23,068 nt of DNA. Origin: JBDTNQ01 sp039933635 (GTDB taxonomy: Bacteria; Acidobacteriota; Vicinamibacteria; Vicinamibacterales; SCN-69-37). The DNA is taken from assembly GCA_039933635.1 (NCBI GenBank), contig JBDTNQ010000073.1, positions 1 to 23,068 on the forward strand. The letters run 5' to 3'. This document shows positions 14,797-23,068 of the stretch, piece after piece. A program made the position numbers and the translations under genes. How positions within the stretch are numbered: the stretch's first letter is position 1; each line of letters opens with the position of its first letter. The notes below the pieces were generated by a model that was not told the DNA's origin, searched no databases, and saw nothing but the letters and a program-made list of their open reading frames with translations.

Positions 14797-16062
14797 ATGA
14801 CTCTCTCTCGTCGCACCATGTTGAAACTGGCGATGTTCGGCACGACGGGGCACCTGTTGCCGACCGGCATCGTGTCGCATGCGTTCGCGGCGCCTGCCGC
14901 GGGCGACGCGCGGTTTCTGCTGGTCTTTCTGCGGGGCGGGTACGACGCCACCAACGTCGTGATTCCGGTGGCCAGCGATTTCTACTATGCGTCGCGACCG
15001 ACCATCGCTTTGCCCAGGCCGGATCCGGCCAATCCACTCGCGGCCATCGCACTGGCGGGGCCGAATGATGCGGTCGTGTGGGGATTGCACCCGGCGCTCA
15101 AGGACACGATGTTGCCGCTCTGGCAGAAGGGGCAGCTGTCGTTCGTCCCGTTCGCGGGCACGAACGACCTGACCCGCAGTCACTTCGAGACGCAGGACAA
15201 CGTCGAGAGCGGCATGCCCCTCGCAAGCGAGGCCGTCGGGCCGCGAGTCTACAACTCGGGGTTTCTGAATCGTCTGGCGTCCGCCCTCGAAGCCAAGGGC
15301 GCGCCGGTCTCCTTCACTGACGGCTTGCCGATGGCGATGAGCGGTCCGTTCAACGTGCCGAACGTTTCCCTCAAAGGCGCCGGTCGCGCGCCATTCGACG
15401 ATCGGCAGATGGCCGTTCTGGCCGGCATGTACGCCGGCACCCGATTCGAGGCGCTCATCGACGAGGGCTTCGGCCTCAGGAAGACGGTGGCCGAGCAGGC
15501 CGAGATGATGGCGTCGGGCGGCATGAGCGGCGAGATGCAGGCGGCGAACCGGAGCGCGATCACGGCGCAGGGATTCGAACTCGAGGCACGCCGCATGGCT
15601 GGACTGATGCGCGACAAGTTCAACGTGGGCTTTATTGACGTCGGCGGGTGGGATACGCACGTCAACCAAGGCAACGCGCAGGGCCAGCTGGCGGCGCTGC
15701 TCGCGAACCTCGGCCGCGGCCTCGCCGGATTTGCCGATCAAATGGGGCCGGCTTGGAACTCGACGGTTGTCGTCGTGCTGTCGGAGTTCGGACGCACCTT
15801 CCGCGAGAACGGCAACCACGGCACCGATCACGGCCATGGCACCGTCTATTGGGTGCTTGGCGGTTCGGTGGCCGGTGGTCGCTTCGTGGGTGAACAGAAG
15901 CCGGTGACGGAACAGACCCTCAACCAGAACCGCGACTGGCCCGTGCTCACGGAGTACCGATCGCTCCTGGGCGGTCTGTTCAGGCGGATGTATCTGCTCG
16001 ATAACACGCGCCTTGGTCAGATCTTTCCAGGCGCCGTGCCGATGGACGTGGGGTTGGTGTGA
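14797..16062 (+). CDS. DUF1501 family secreted protein
   Basis: 421 aa from ATG 14797. An almost ideal AGGAGGTGA begins at 14786, overlapping the DUF1800 stop (14785-14787), which rules out the GTG at 14791 as start. The N-terminus LSRRTMLKLAMFGTTGHLL with a later AFAAPA cleavage site resembles a Tat signal (twin Arg, weak match). DUF1501 motifs are RFLLVFLRGGYDATNVVIP, the SHFETQDNVESG segment, FIDVGGWDTHVNQG near residue 280, and SEFGRTFRENGNHGTDHGHGTVYWVLGG, which carries the conserved Asp/His metal-site-like residues of this sulfatase/alkaline-phosphatase-like fold. The enzymatic role is not established. It is cotranslated with DUF1800 and ends four bases from the convergent response-regulator gene. 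Confidence 0.94.
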   Translation: MTLSRRTMLKLAMFGTTGHLLPTGIVSHAFAAPAAGDARFLLVFLRGGYDATNVVIPVASDFYYASRPTIALPRPDPANPLAAIALAGPNDAVVWGLHPALKDTMLPLWQKGQLSFVPFAGTNDLTRSHFETQDNVESGMPLASEAVGPRVYNSGFLNRLASALEAKGAPVSFTDGLPMAMSGPFNVPNVSLKGAGRAPFDDRQMAVLAGMYAGTRFEALIDEGFGLRKTVAEQAEMMASGGMSGEMQAANRSAITAQGFELEARRMAGLMRDKFNVGFIDVGGWDTHVNQGNAQGQLAALLANLGRGLAGFADQMGPAWNSTVVVVLSEFGRTFRENGNHGTDHGHGTVYWVLGGSVAGGRFVGEQKPVTEQTLNQNRDWPVLTEYRSLLGGLFRRMYLLDNTRLGQIFPGAVPMDVGLV

Positions 16063-16066
16063 GGCC

Positions 16067-17233
<1,167 letters not shown>

Positions 17234-17331
17234 ACCTGCCTCGAGCGATCACCCGCGACCGCGAACAGCTTGTGTGGGGGAGATGGTCAAAGTCTACACG
17301 GCCCAGGGTGGCGCGATGACAGAATGATTGG

Positions 17332-18531
17332 ATGAAGCGCTCGGGCGTGGCGGACCTCCCGCTTCACGGCGGACGCGTCCCCGCATGGCTGGCGACGCGG
17401 ATGACGACGATGGGCACGGCCATCGCCGAGTCGGTGCTGCACCACTACGGCGCGTCCGAGTTGCTGACGCGCCTCAGCGACCCGTTCTGGTTCCAGGCGC
17501 TGGGCTCCGTCATGGGGATGGACTGGCACTCGTCGGGGATCACGACGTCGGTGATGGGCGCGCTCAAGCGCGGGCTGAACCCTCGATCGGCGGAACTGGG
17601 CATCTACGTCTGCGGCGGGCGCGGCAATCAATCGCGCCGGACGCCCGACGAGCTACGCGCGATCGCGGACTGCGTCGGTCTGGACGGCGATGCGCTCGTT
17701 CGCACGAGCCGGCTGACCGCACGCGTTGACAACAACGCCATCGCGGACGGGTTTCAAATCTACCTGCACACGTTCATCCTGACGCGCGACGGCGAGTGGG
17801 CGGTTGTGCAACAGGGGCTCAACACGGCGCGACGGACGGCGCGCCGCTATCATTGGCACTCGGCAACGGTCCGGGATTTTACCGACGCGCCGCACACGGG
17901 CATTGTCGGCGAACATGCTGGCATTATCCGAAATCTCGTTGACCATCGCGCGGCGCCGGCGCAGGCGGCGTTGCTCGCCATCACGCGCGAACATCCGGAC
18001 GCGGTGCTGCGCGAGGTTCGTACGCTGACCTTGCCGTCCCACCACGACGTGCGCGGGGCAGACGTCGATCTCAAGCGTCTCGGCGCGGTGCTGGCGGTCG
18101 CGTACGAACGCGACCTCCGCGACTTCGCGTCACTGCTGCTGCTCGAGAATCTCGGTCCGCGCACGCTGCAATCGCTCGCGCTCGTGGCGGAAATCGTGCA
18201 CGGCGCGCCCGCGCGGTTCGACGATCCCGCCCGCTTCTCCTTTGCGCACGGCGGCAAGGACGGGCACCCGTTCCCCGTGCCGTTGCACACCTATGACGAG
18301 ACCATTGCCGTGCTGCGCCGAGGTCTCGATGGCGCGAAGGTGGGCGAGTCCGACAAGGTCGACGGCATGAAGCGCCTCGACGCGTTCGTAAGGTTCGTCG
18401 AGGCACGGCTGGCTCCGGAGGCGGACTTCGACGCTGCCCTTGCGCACGAGCGCCGCATCTCCCCCGCGGTCGGCGGGCGCACCGTGTTCGACGACCGGCC
18501 CAGACGCCACAGGCAATTGGCGCTGTTCTAG
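17332..18531 (+). CDS. DUF763 domain-containing protein
   Basis: 399 aa from ATG 17332. The N-terminus KRSGVADLPLHGGRVPAWL is the DUF763 hallmark, followed by the conserved FWFQALGSVMGMDWHSSGITTSVMGALKRGLNP and the GIYVCGGRG segment, then DGFQIYLHTFILTRDGEWAVVQQGLN and TARRYHWHS. Near residues 268-290, LENLGPRTLQSLALVAEIV resembles a helix-hairpin-helix, and HGGKDGHPFPVPLHTYDETI is another well conserved block. There is no signal peptide, so it is cytosolic. DUF763 occurs in bacteria and archaea with no assigned activity; the hairpin motif and basic residues suggest nucleic-acid contact (inference only). It is divergent from the sigma-54 regulator (98-bp gap) and convergent, 23 bp apart, with the unrecognised gene at 18555-19250. 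Confidence 0.92.
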   Translation: MKRSGVADLPLHGGRVPAWLATRMTTMGTAIAESVLHHYGASELLTRLSDPFWFQALGSVMGMDWHSSGITTSVMGALKRGLNPRSAELGIYVCGGRGNQSRRTPDELRAIADCVGLDGDALVRTSRLTARVDNNAIADGFQIYLHTFILTRDGEWAVVQQGLNTARRTARRYHWHSATVRDFTDAPHTGIVGEHAGIIRNLVDHRAAPAQAALLAITREHPDAVLREVRTLTLPSHHDVRGADVDLKRLGAVLAVAYERDLRDFASLLLLENLGPRTLQSLALVAEIVHGAPARFDDPARFSFAHGGKDGHPFPVPLHTYDETIAVLRRGLDGAKVGESDKVDGMKRLDAFVRFVEARLAPEADFDAALAHERRISPAVGGRTVFDDRPRRHRQLALF

Positions 18532-18554
18532 GACGCGTCTCACAACGTGGCGTG

Positions 18555-19250
18555 TCAGCCTTGTCGGGCCCTGGATCGCCAATATCTGACCGGCCCGGAC
18601 TTGCGCAGGGGCTCGAGCTTCGGTGGACGTGTGCCACGAGGCCGCACGCCACTCCGCAGCGGGTCGTACTCGAGCTGCTCGCCCGCGGCCACGCTTCGAA
18701 GCAGCAGCCCCCCGCGGCTCATGTCACCGCGGCCCACGAACGGTGCGGGGAAGCGCAGCCGATCGCCAAACCAGGGCGCGAGCGCGTCGACGTACTTGCC
18801 CGTGGCGACGCTGCCGAGCAGGACGACCGTCGCGTGGGATGAGAGGCGTGCGGCCAGTGCGGCGGCATCGCGATCGAGGGGCACGCGATACGAGGGCTCG
18901 TCGAGCGAGACATCGGTCGCCGCGAACTCGAGCAGTGCCGCGGCATCAATAAGGGTGTCCGGGGCGAGCAGTCCCCGTGTCGGTGTAATCACGAGCGTGG
19001 ATGGCCCGCCGCCGCCCAGACGCCCGAACGCCCGGCCGTAGGCAAGCTTGCCGCGGAAGTACAGGCCGCTCAGGAACGCGAACGCTTCCCCCACCGTCAA
19101 GCCGCCGTTCTGGAGCCGACGCGCGATCGGCACCTCGGACCCTTCGCGCAAGAGAATCCTCGCCCTGCGCCCGCCGCAGAACGCTGGTGACAGCAGGAAG
19201 ACGCGTTCGTCATCCACCCCTTCACGATAGACAAGGGCGGCCTCCGCCAC
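18555..19250 (-). CDS. Conserved-looking hypothetical cytosolic protein
   Basis: 231 aa from the GTG at 19248-19250, with GGAG six bases upstream; another in-frame GTG at 19217 is possible and would give a product starting just before VFLLSPAFCGGRRA. I cannot assign a domain name with certainty. Visible features are FLLSPAFCGGRRARILL, VGEAFAFLSGLYFRGKLAYGRAFGR, LVITPTRGLLAPDTLI, VVLLGSVATGKYVDALAPWFGDRLRFPAPFVGRGDMSRGGLLLR, and a basic C-terminal tail (PRGTRPPKLEPL). VVLLGSVATGKY looks like a strand-loop-helix but is not a true Walker A. There is no signal peptide or membrane helix. Its start overlaps the end of the frameshifted upstream gene by 29 bases, suggesting translational coupling. 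It converges with the DUF763 gene. Confidence 0.75.
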   Translation of the reverse strand: MAEAALVYREGVDDERVFLLSPAFCGGRRARILLREGSEVPIARRLQNGGLTVGEAFAFLSGLYFRGKLAYGRAFGRLGGGGPSTLVITPTRGLLAPDTLIDAAALLEFAATDVSLDEPSYRVPLDRDAAALAARLSSHATVVLLGSVATGKYVDALAPWFGDRLRFPAPFVGRGDMSRGGLLLRSVAAGEQLEYDPLRSGVRPRGTRPPKLEPLRKSGPVRYWRSRARQG

Positions 19251-20114
19251 AACGTCTCCGACGGGCGTTCACGCTGAAGACCATGCCGCACGGTTTGCGG
19301 AGATCGGCGGATATCTCTTCCGGCGTTCGCAGCTTCCGGCCGGCCAACACCTTGGCGTAGTAGCTCTGAATCCTGAGGATGACGGCATACGCATCGGGCG
19401 CGGTGATGCGGGTGTCGTTCAAGGTCTCTTGTGGATTGGTCGACCGCAGCGTCGCCAGGATGTTGCGATTGCCCTCGACGACCTTGTCCAGGATGAAGAG
19501 GAGTTCGAATCGCGAATCGATCTATTCCGGTCCTCGTAGTATTGCCCCATGTTCTGCTCGCCGTACGCCCTGAAGAGTCGCGGCACATCGCCGGCCGCCG
19601 GGCTGTACTGGTCCGCCAGCTTGAGCAGTGGTTGCATGGCCTGCCACCGATCGCGGCGGGACCATGTGCGATCGATGAGCGCCTGCAGGGCCGCGGGACC
19701 CAGCGACAGGGACGTGGCAGGTGCGTCTTGGTGGCGGGCCGCTTGCTGACGCAGGCCGTTCAGAAACCGATCGAAGTCATCCTGCGGTGTCAACGCAAAC
19801 AGATCGGCCGAGAGTCCCGGCGTGAGGAAAGGAAACAGCACCTGGTATCGAGCGGCGATCTTGGACACGTCGAACGTGGCGCCGTTGAACTCGAGCGACC
19901 TACGGCCAGGCTTGAAGTGTGGCGCGTTCTCCATTTCCGGCAGAGGGTTGAGACCCAGATAGGTCTCGTCCTCTGGCGGCGCGGTGACCACCGTGACGTG
20001 GCGAGGCGCCGGCGCCGCGGCAACGACACCAGACGGTGAGGGCCGAACCAGACCGAGCACCAGTGCCAGGTGCAGTGCGGCCGAAGCGGCGAAGGCGACA
20101 GGCCTCGCGGGCAT
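19222..20114 (-). pseudogene. Membrane-anchored hypothetical protein disrupted by a frameshift
   Basis: The frame from ATG 20114 encodes a hydrophobic anchor (VAFAASAALHLALVLGLV, residues 6-23), a Pro/Ala linker resembling a TonB-type stalk, and an alpha-helical domain through RLFRAYGEQNMGQYYEDRN. It then turns into a Ser/Arg-rich shadow and stops at 19419. From about 19521 a second frame continues sensibly (FELLFILDKVVEGNRNILA, TLNDTRITAPDAYAVILRI, YYAKVLAGRKLRTPEEISA) with G/C-rich third positions and ends at 19222. That frame has a TAG at 19524-19522, so the switch lies around 19500-19535 and fits loss of one base. The intact product would be about 296 aa. No family is recognised; no TonB C-terminal domain is visible. 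It could be a real mutation or an assembly error. Confidence 0.7.
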
Positions 20115-20271
20115 GCCGGTCTTGGGCGATTAGACACCGTTTCCCGCGCCGGGGCGCGGCCACGCGCAGAAATCCGGCGGATGTCGATTCGGCCCCCGCT
20201 CGTTCGTCGTGGGGATAGAAGGGACGTCTGCCGAATGGGCCGGCCCGGATAACCAGAGAAGGAGCGATGAC

Positions 20272-20646
20272 GTGCGATTCATGACGACGGTGTTTGCGAG
20301 AGAAAACCAGGGGTTCCCTCCCAAGGGCCTGATGGATGCGATCGGTGAACTGGGCCAGGAGGCGGCGAAGGCCGGCGTATTCGTACAGATGGGCGGTCTG
20401 ATGCCCAGTGCCGGGGGCGCGAAGATTCGTCAGTCGGGTGGCAAACTGACGGTGCTGGACGGCCCGTACGCCGAGGCCAAGGAAGTGATCGGCGGCTTCG
20501 CCATCTATGACCTCCCGAACAAGGAAGAGGCGATGAAGTGGGCCATGCGGTTCATGCAACTCCACGTCGACCACTGGAAGGAGTGGGAAGGGGAGTGCGA
20601 AGTCCGGGCGATGTTTGGCGAGGGGGACGGCCCGAAAGCGCGGTAG
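20272..20646 (+). CDS. YciI-like (YCII-related, DGPF-type) protein
   Basis: 124 aa. GTG 20272 is chosen as start because GAAGGAG (20258-20264) precedes it by seven bases and the product then begins MRFMTTVFAREN, as in the family. YCII-related/DGPF features are VQMGGLMPSAGGAKIRQSGGKLTVLDGPYAEAKEVIGGFAIYDLPNKEEAMKWAMRF: the DGP-(Y/F)-AE-KE motif, the GGF/GGY strand and the following helix. These small ferredoxin-fold dimers are cytosolic, and most have no known reaction. In many genomes they sit beside ECF sigma factor genes; here none is seen and the next gene is PPK2, 51 bases downstream. The two adjacent minus-strand genes are divergent across a 157-bp gap. Confidence 0.9.
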   Translation: MRFMTTVFARENQGFPPKGLMDAIGELGQEAAKAGVFVQMGGLMPSAGGAKIRQSGGKLTVLDGPYAEAKEVIGGFAIYDLPNKEEAMKWAMRFMQLHVDHWKEWEGECEVRAMFGEGDGPKAR

Positions 20647-20697
20647 GAGCACGCCGCGGGTGGCGTCGAGTTTGCAGTATGGGCCCCTGGGATCAAA

Positions 20698-21573
20698 TTG
20701 CAGATCGATACCACCCGCTTTCGGGTGTCACCGAAGAGCCGGCTTCTGCTGGATCGGCACGATCCGGCGGATACGCTCCCGTTCACCAACCGCAAGGAAG
20801 TCAAGGGACTGCTCGAAAAGAGCGGCCGGCGGCTGTATGAGTTGACGGAGCTGCTCTCGGCCCAGAACCATTGGGCCCTGCTTCTCGTGTTCCAGGCGAT
20901 GGATGGTGCTGGTAAGGACAGCGCCATCAAGCACGTCATGCGCGGGCTCGATCCGAAAAGCACGCATGTCCACACGTTTGGTCCGCCCTCCACCGAAGAG
21001 CTGAATCACGACTTCCTGTGGCGCTGTACGAAGGTCCTGCCGCCGCGTGGACGGATCGGGATCTTCAATCGCTCCTACTACGAGGACGTGCTCGTCGTCC
21101 GCGTCCATCCGAGGATCCTGGCGCAGCAGAACCTGCCGAAGGCGCGGATCACTCCCGGTATCTGGGCGGAGCGGTTCGAAGACATCCGCAACGTCGAGCG
21201 CTACCTTTCGCGTAACGGCACCGTGATTCGGAAGTTCTTTCTCAACGTCTCGCGCGCCGAGCAGCGGCGTCGGTTTCTGGAACGGCTCCACGATCCATCG
21301 AAACGGTGGAAGTTCTCCGTGAACGACGTGAACGAACGCCTGAGGTGGAAGGAGTACATGCGGGCGTACGAGGACGCGCTGCATGCGACCAGCACCGCCG
21401 AGGCGCCCTGGTACGTCGTACCCGCGGACAACAAGTGGTACACGCGGCTGGCCATCGCGAAGGTGATGATCGAGACGCTGGAGAGTCTCGATCTGCGGAC
21501 GCCCCAGCTGACGCATCGCGAACGACGTCAGATTTCCGAGGCGCGAAGGCGATTGCGCGCCAAGAAACGCTGA
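20698..21573 (+). CDS. ppk2: Polyphosphate kinase 2 family protein
   Basis: 291 aa from TTG 20698, with GGGA five bases upstream. No ATG or GTG upstream is in frame, and the N-terminus FRVSPKSRLLLDRHDPADT is family-like, supporting the TTG. The P-loop kinase core has Walker A AMDGAGKD (67-74, Lys73), KHVMRGLDP, the FGPPSTEELNHDFLWR block (about 94-109), Walker B-like IGIFNRSYYEDVLVVRVHP (Asn124, Arg125, Ser126), and lid-module Arg/Lys residues in RKFFLNVSRAEQRRRFLERL and DPSKRWKFS. PPK2 enzymes transfer phosphate between inorganic polyphosphate and nucleotides (ADP/GDP or NMP, by class); the class cannot be fixed by eye. The C-terminus is very basic. It lies 14 bases before a PAP2 phosphatase gene, so the two are likely cotranscribed. 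Confidence 0.94.
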   Translation: MQIDTTRFRVSPKSRLLLDRHDPADTLPFTNRKEVKGLLEKSGRRLYELTELLSAQNHWALLLVFQAMDGAGKDSAIKHVMRGLDPKSTHVHTFGPPSTEELNHDFLWRCTKVLPPRGRIGIFNRSYYEDVLVVRVHPRILAQQNLPKARITPGIWAERFEDIRNVERYLSRNGTVIRKFFLNVSRAEQRRRFLERLHDPSKRWKFSVNDVNERLRWKEYMRAYEDALHATSTAEAPWYVVPADNKWYTRLAIAKVMIETLESLDLRTPQLTHRERRQISEARRRLRAKKR

Positions 21574-21587
21574 AAGGGCAGGTGGAC

Positions 21588-22409
21588 ATGACTGGACCAA
21601 CGAACGCGGTCGCCTCTGCGACGCTCTCCCTTCTGTTCGTCAGCTCTGCGGCGCACGCTCAAGACCTCGATCGGTCGGCGGTCGTTGCGCCGATTAGTTT
21701 CGCCGCACAGGTCGTGGAACAGCCGGCGCCGGCCCTGTCCACTCCGCGCCACACTGGCATCAAAGCGACGCTCCGGGCAATCCCGCGTGACTTCCGTCAT
21801 CTGGGATCGCGCGAAAATCTGATGTGGGTCGGGCTTGGCGCGGCGGCGGCGCTTGCCATCCATCCCGTCGATGACAACATCAACCATCACTTCGCCGGCG
21901 TCGGCGCGGCCGATACGTTCTTCAAGCCGGGCAAATACATCGGCGAGACGGCCACGTTGGCCGGCGCGTCGCTGGCGATCTACGCGACGGGGCGGCTGCG
22001 TGACACACCGAAGGTCTCGCACATCGGCATGGACCTGATCCGTGCGCTGGTGGTCGATGAGGCCATCACACAGACACTGAAATTCTCCGTCCGACGAGAG
22101 CGACCGGATGGCAGCGATCGTCACTCGTTCCCGTCGGGCCACTCATCGGCGACCTTTGCCGTCGCGACCGTCCTCGAGCGGCACATCAACTGGCGTATGA
22201 GCGTGCCGGCCTACCTCTTTGCCAGTTACGTCGCGATGTCGAGGCTGCACGAGAACAAGCACTTCGCCAGCGATGTCGCGTTTGGAGCGGCTGTCGGCAT
22301 CATTGCCGGCCGGACCGTGACACAGCCCGGCAGCGACAAGTACGCGTTCGCCATCGCACCGATTCCGGGCGGCGTGGGCATTCAGTTCGCCACGAACTTC
22401 GCGCACTGA
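21588..22409 (+). CDS. PAP2-family (type 2 phosphatidic acid phosphatase) protein
   Basis: 273 aa from ATG 21588, preceded by GGCAGGTGG. Upstream codons in this frame are a shadow of the PPK2 gene. The signal peptide (TLSLLFVSSAAHAQ) is cleaved at AHA-Q. All three PAP2 motifs are present: K165-x6-R172-P173 (KFSVRRERP), P182-S-G-H185 (FPSGHSSATF) and S218-R-x5-H225-x3-D229 (SRLHENKHFASD), giving the vanadium-haloperoxidase-type phosphatase site. Hydrophobic segments at about 80-95, 125-140 and 195-215 suggest membrane association. It removes phosphate from lipid or small-molecule phosphomonoesters on the periplasmic side; the substrate is unknown. It follows PPK2 by 14 bases, and its end converges with the metallophosphoesterase gene (38-bp gap). 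Confidence 0.93.
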   Translation: MTGPTNAVASATLSLLFVSSAAHAQDLDRSAVVAPISFAAQVVEQPAPALSTPRHTGIKATLRAIPRDFRHLGSRENLMWVGLGAAAALAIHPVDDNINHHFAGVGAADTFFKPGKYIGETATLAGASLAIYATGRLRDTPKVSHIGMDLIRALVVDEAITQTLKFSVRRERPDGSDRHSFPSGHSSATFAVATVLERHINWRMSVPAYLFASYVAMSRLHENKHFASDVAFGAAVGIIAGRTVTQPGSDKYAFAIAPIPGGVGIQFATNFAH

Positions 22410-22447
22410 CCCGCGTCGGCTCGTCCGGGCCGGGCCGCCGCATACGC

Positions 22448-23068
22448 CTACTCCATCCGGCGGGTGAATGTTCCTGAATCGAAGCTCCGGCCAGCGCGCG
22501 AGATGGCCCGGAAGCTGAAGACATCGCCGAGGAACTCGCCGATCAGGAAGGCGTTGTCCGTATCCAACCCCGCCGCCGTCAGCCCCGTGCTCTTGTCGAT
22601 GTTGCCCGTGCGCAGTTGCCCGCCCGATCCCGTCACGAAATAGAGAATCCCCTTCTGCGGCTTCACGCGCTCATAGAAGTGATCGTGGCCCGTGAAGACG
22701 ATGCTGACGCCGTACTTGAGAAACAGCGGCTCAAGCGTGTCGCGGAGCCGCGTATCCGACCCGTGCCGCTCGCCCGATGAATACAGCGGATGGTGAAAGA
22801 AGACGACTTTCCACGCCTCCTTCGCGCTCTTCAACTGGTCCTCGATCCACGCGATCTGCGCCGGATCAGGATAGGTGCTCTCGAGGGCGAATAAACGAAC
22901 ATTCTGGTGCGGCGCCTTGAAGGAGTAGTAGAGCTTGCCGTCCATGTTGAACGGCTTGTAATAGCGCTGCTCGCGGGCATCGTGGTTGCCCAATGACGCG
23001 TAGAACTTCACGCCGGCATCGAGCAGCGGCTTGTACGGAATCTCGAACTTCTTCTGGAAATCCTGCGG
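22448..23068 (-). CDS. Calcineurin-like metallophosphoesterase (N-terminus cut by window edge)
   Basis: 206 codons are visible before the stop at 22448-22450; the frame is open to the right edge, so the start and the first metal-binding motif (D-x-H) lie outside. Visible motifs are GNHD (in YASLGNHD), VVFFHHPLYSS and IVFTGHDHFYERV, which supply the Asn/His metal ligands of the calcineurin-like fold, and the order is that of purple-acid-phosphatase-like enzymes. Between them, FALESTYPDPAQIAWIEDQL is also typical. After the catalytic core, ILYFVTGSGGQLR and a C-terminal beta segment remain. It likely hydrolyses a phosphomonoester or diester. It is convergent with the PAP2 gene; a functional link is possible but not shown. 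Confidence 0.9.
   Translation of the reverse strand, partial: PQDFQKKFEIPYKPLLDAGVKFYASLGNHDAREQRYYKPFNMDGKLYYSFKAPHQNVRLFALESTYPDPAQIAWIEDQLKSAKEAWKVVFFHHPLYSSGERHGSDTRLRDTLEPLFLKYGVSIVFTGHDHFYERVKPQKGILYFVTGSGGQLRTGNIDKSTGLTAAGLDTDNAFLIGEFLGDVFSFRAISRAGRSFDSGTFTRRME

Noticed and set aside
19500..19540. Programmed -1 frameshifting to join the two frames of the broken gene.
   Set aside because: No X-XXY-YYZ slippery heptamer or downstream stem was seen; a base loss is simpler.
19413..20114. TonB protein call for the anchored Pro-rich protein.
   Set aside because: The N-terminal anchor and stalk resemble TonB, but neither frame shows the conserved TonB C-terminal domain.
22410..22447. GC-rich gap between the convergent PAP2 and metallophosphoesterase genes as a bidirectional terminator.
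   Set aside because: No convincing stem with flanking T-run could be drawn.

Overview
The window is a high-GC, gene-dense bacterial chromosome segment with no tRNA, rRNA, CRISPR array, insertion sequence or phage gene that I could see. The mix of families (a ThuA-like/PVC-type sugar dehydrogenase fusion, a DUF1800-DUF1501 pair, DUF4331, a HupE/UreJ-type membrane protein, many secreted proteins of unknown role, strong G/C preference at third codon positions) suggests an environmental Gram-negative bacterium. Acidobacteriota (Vicinamibacteria-like) is my best guess, by family composition only. A lipobox, an outer-membrane beta-barrel and an MlaF-like ATPase support a two-membrane envelope.

Layout. 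1-1840 (minus, cut by the left edge): secreted ThuA-like/dehydrogenase fusion. It is divergent from a tight four-gene plus-strand operon at 2027-6397: DUF4331 protein, small beta-barrel, TPR lipoprotein and HupE/UreJ membrane protein. 6474-6902 (minus) is a MarR regulator, divergent from lon (6971-9253). The 68-bp gap between them holds a dense set of TTGAC/GTCAA inverted repeats overlapping plausible promoters for both genes. 9269-11472 (minus) is a three-gene unit: two tandem paralogous secreted lectin-fold (DUF1349-like) proteins and an MlaF-type ABC ATPase. 11625-13022 (plus) is a secreted alpha/beta hydrolase. 13222-16062 (plus) is the DUF1800-DUF1501 pair. 16067-17233 (minus) is an NtrC-type response regulator that stops right after its AAA+ domain. 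17332-18531 (plus) is a DUF763 protein. 18555-20114 (minus) holds an unrecognised conserved-looking protein and, overlapping it upstream, an unrecognised membrane-anchored protein broken by a frameshift. 20272-22409 (plus) holds a YciI-like protein, a PPK2 polyphosphate kinase and a PAP2 phosphatase. 22448-23068 (minus, cut by the right edge) is a calcineurin-like phosphoesterase.

Most genes point to envelope and periplasm functions, plus two cytosolic themes: protein quality control (Lon with its likely MarR repressor) and phosphate/polyphosphate chemistry (PPK2, PAP2, metallophosphoesterase). The best candidate for an undescribed system is the DUF4331/beta-barrel/TPR-lipoprotein/HupE operon, whose gene order reads as a complete envelope-spanning set. 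No intergenic gap exceeds 300 bases; the longest are 1841-2026, 13023-13221, 20115-20271 and 11473-11624.
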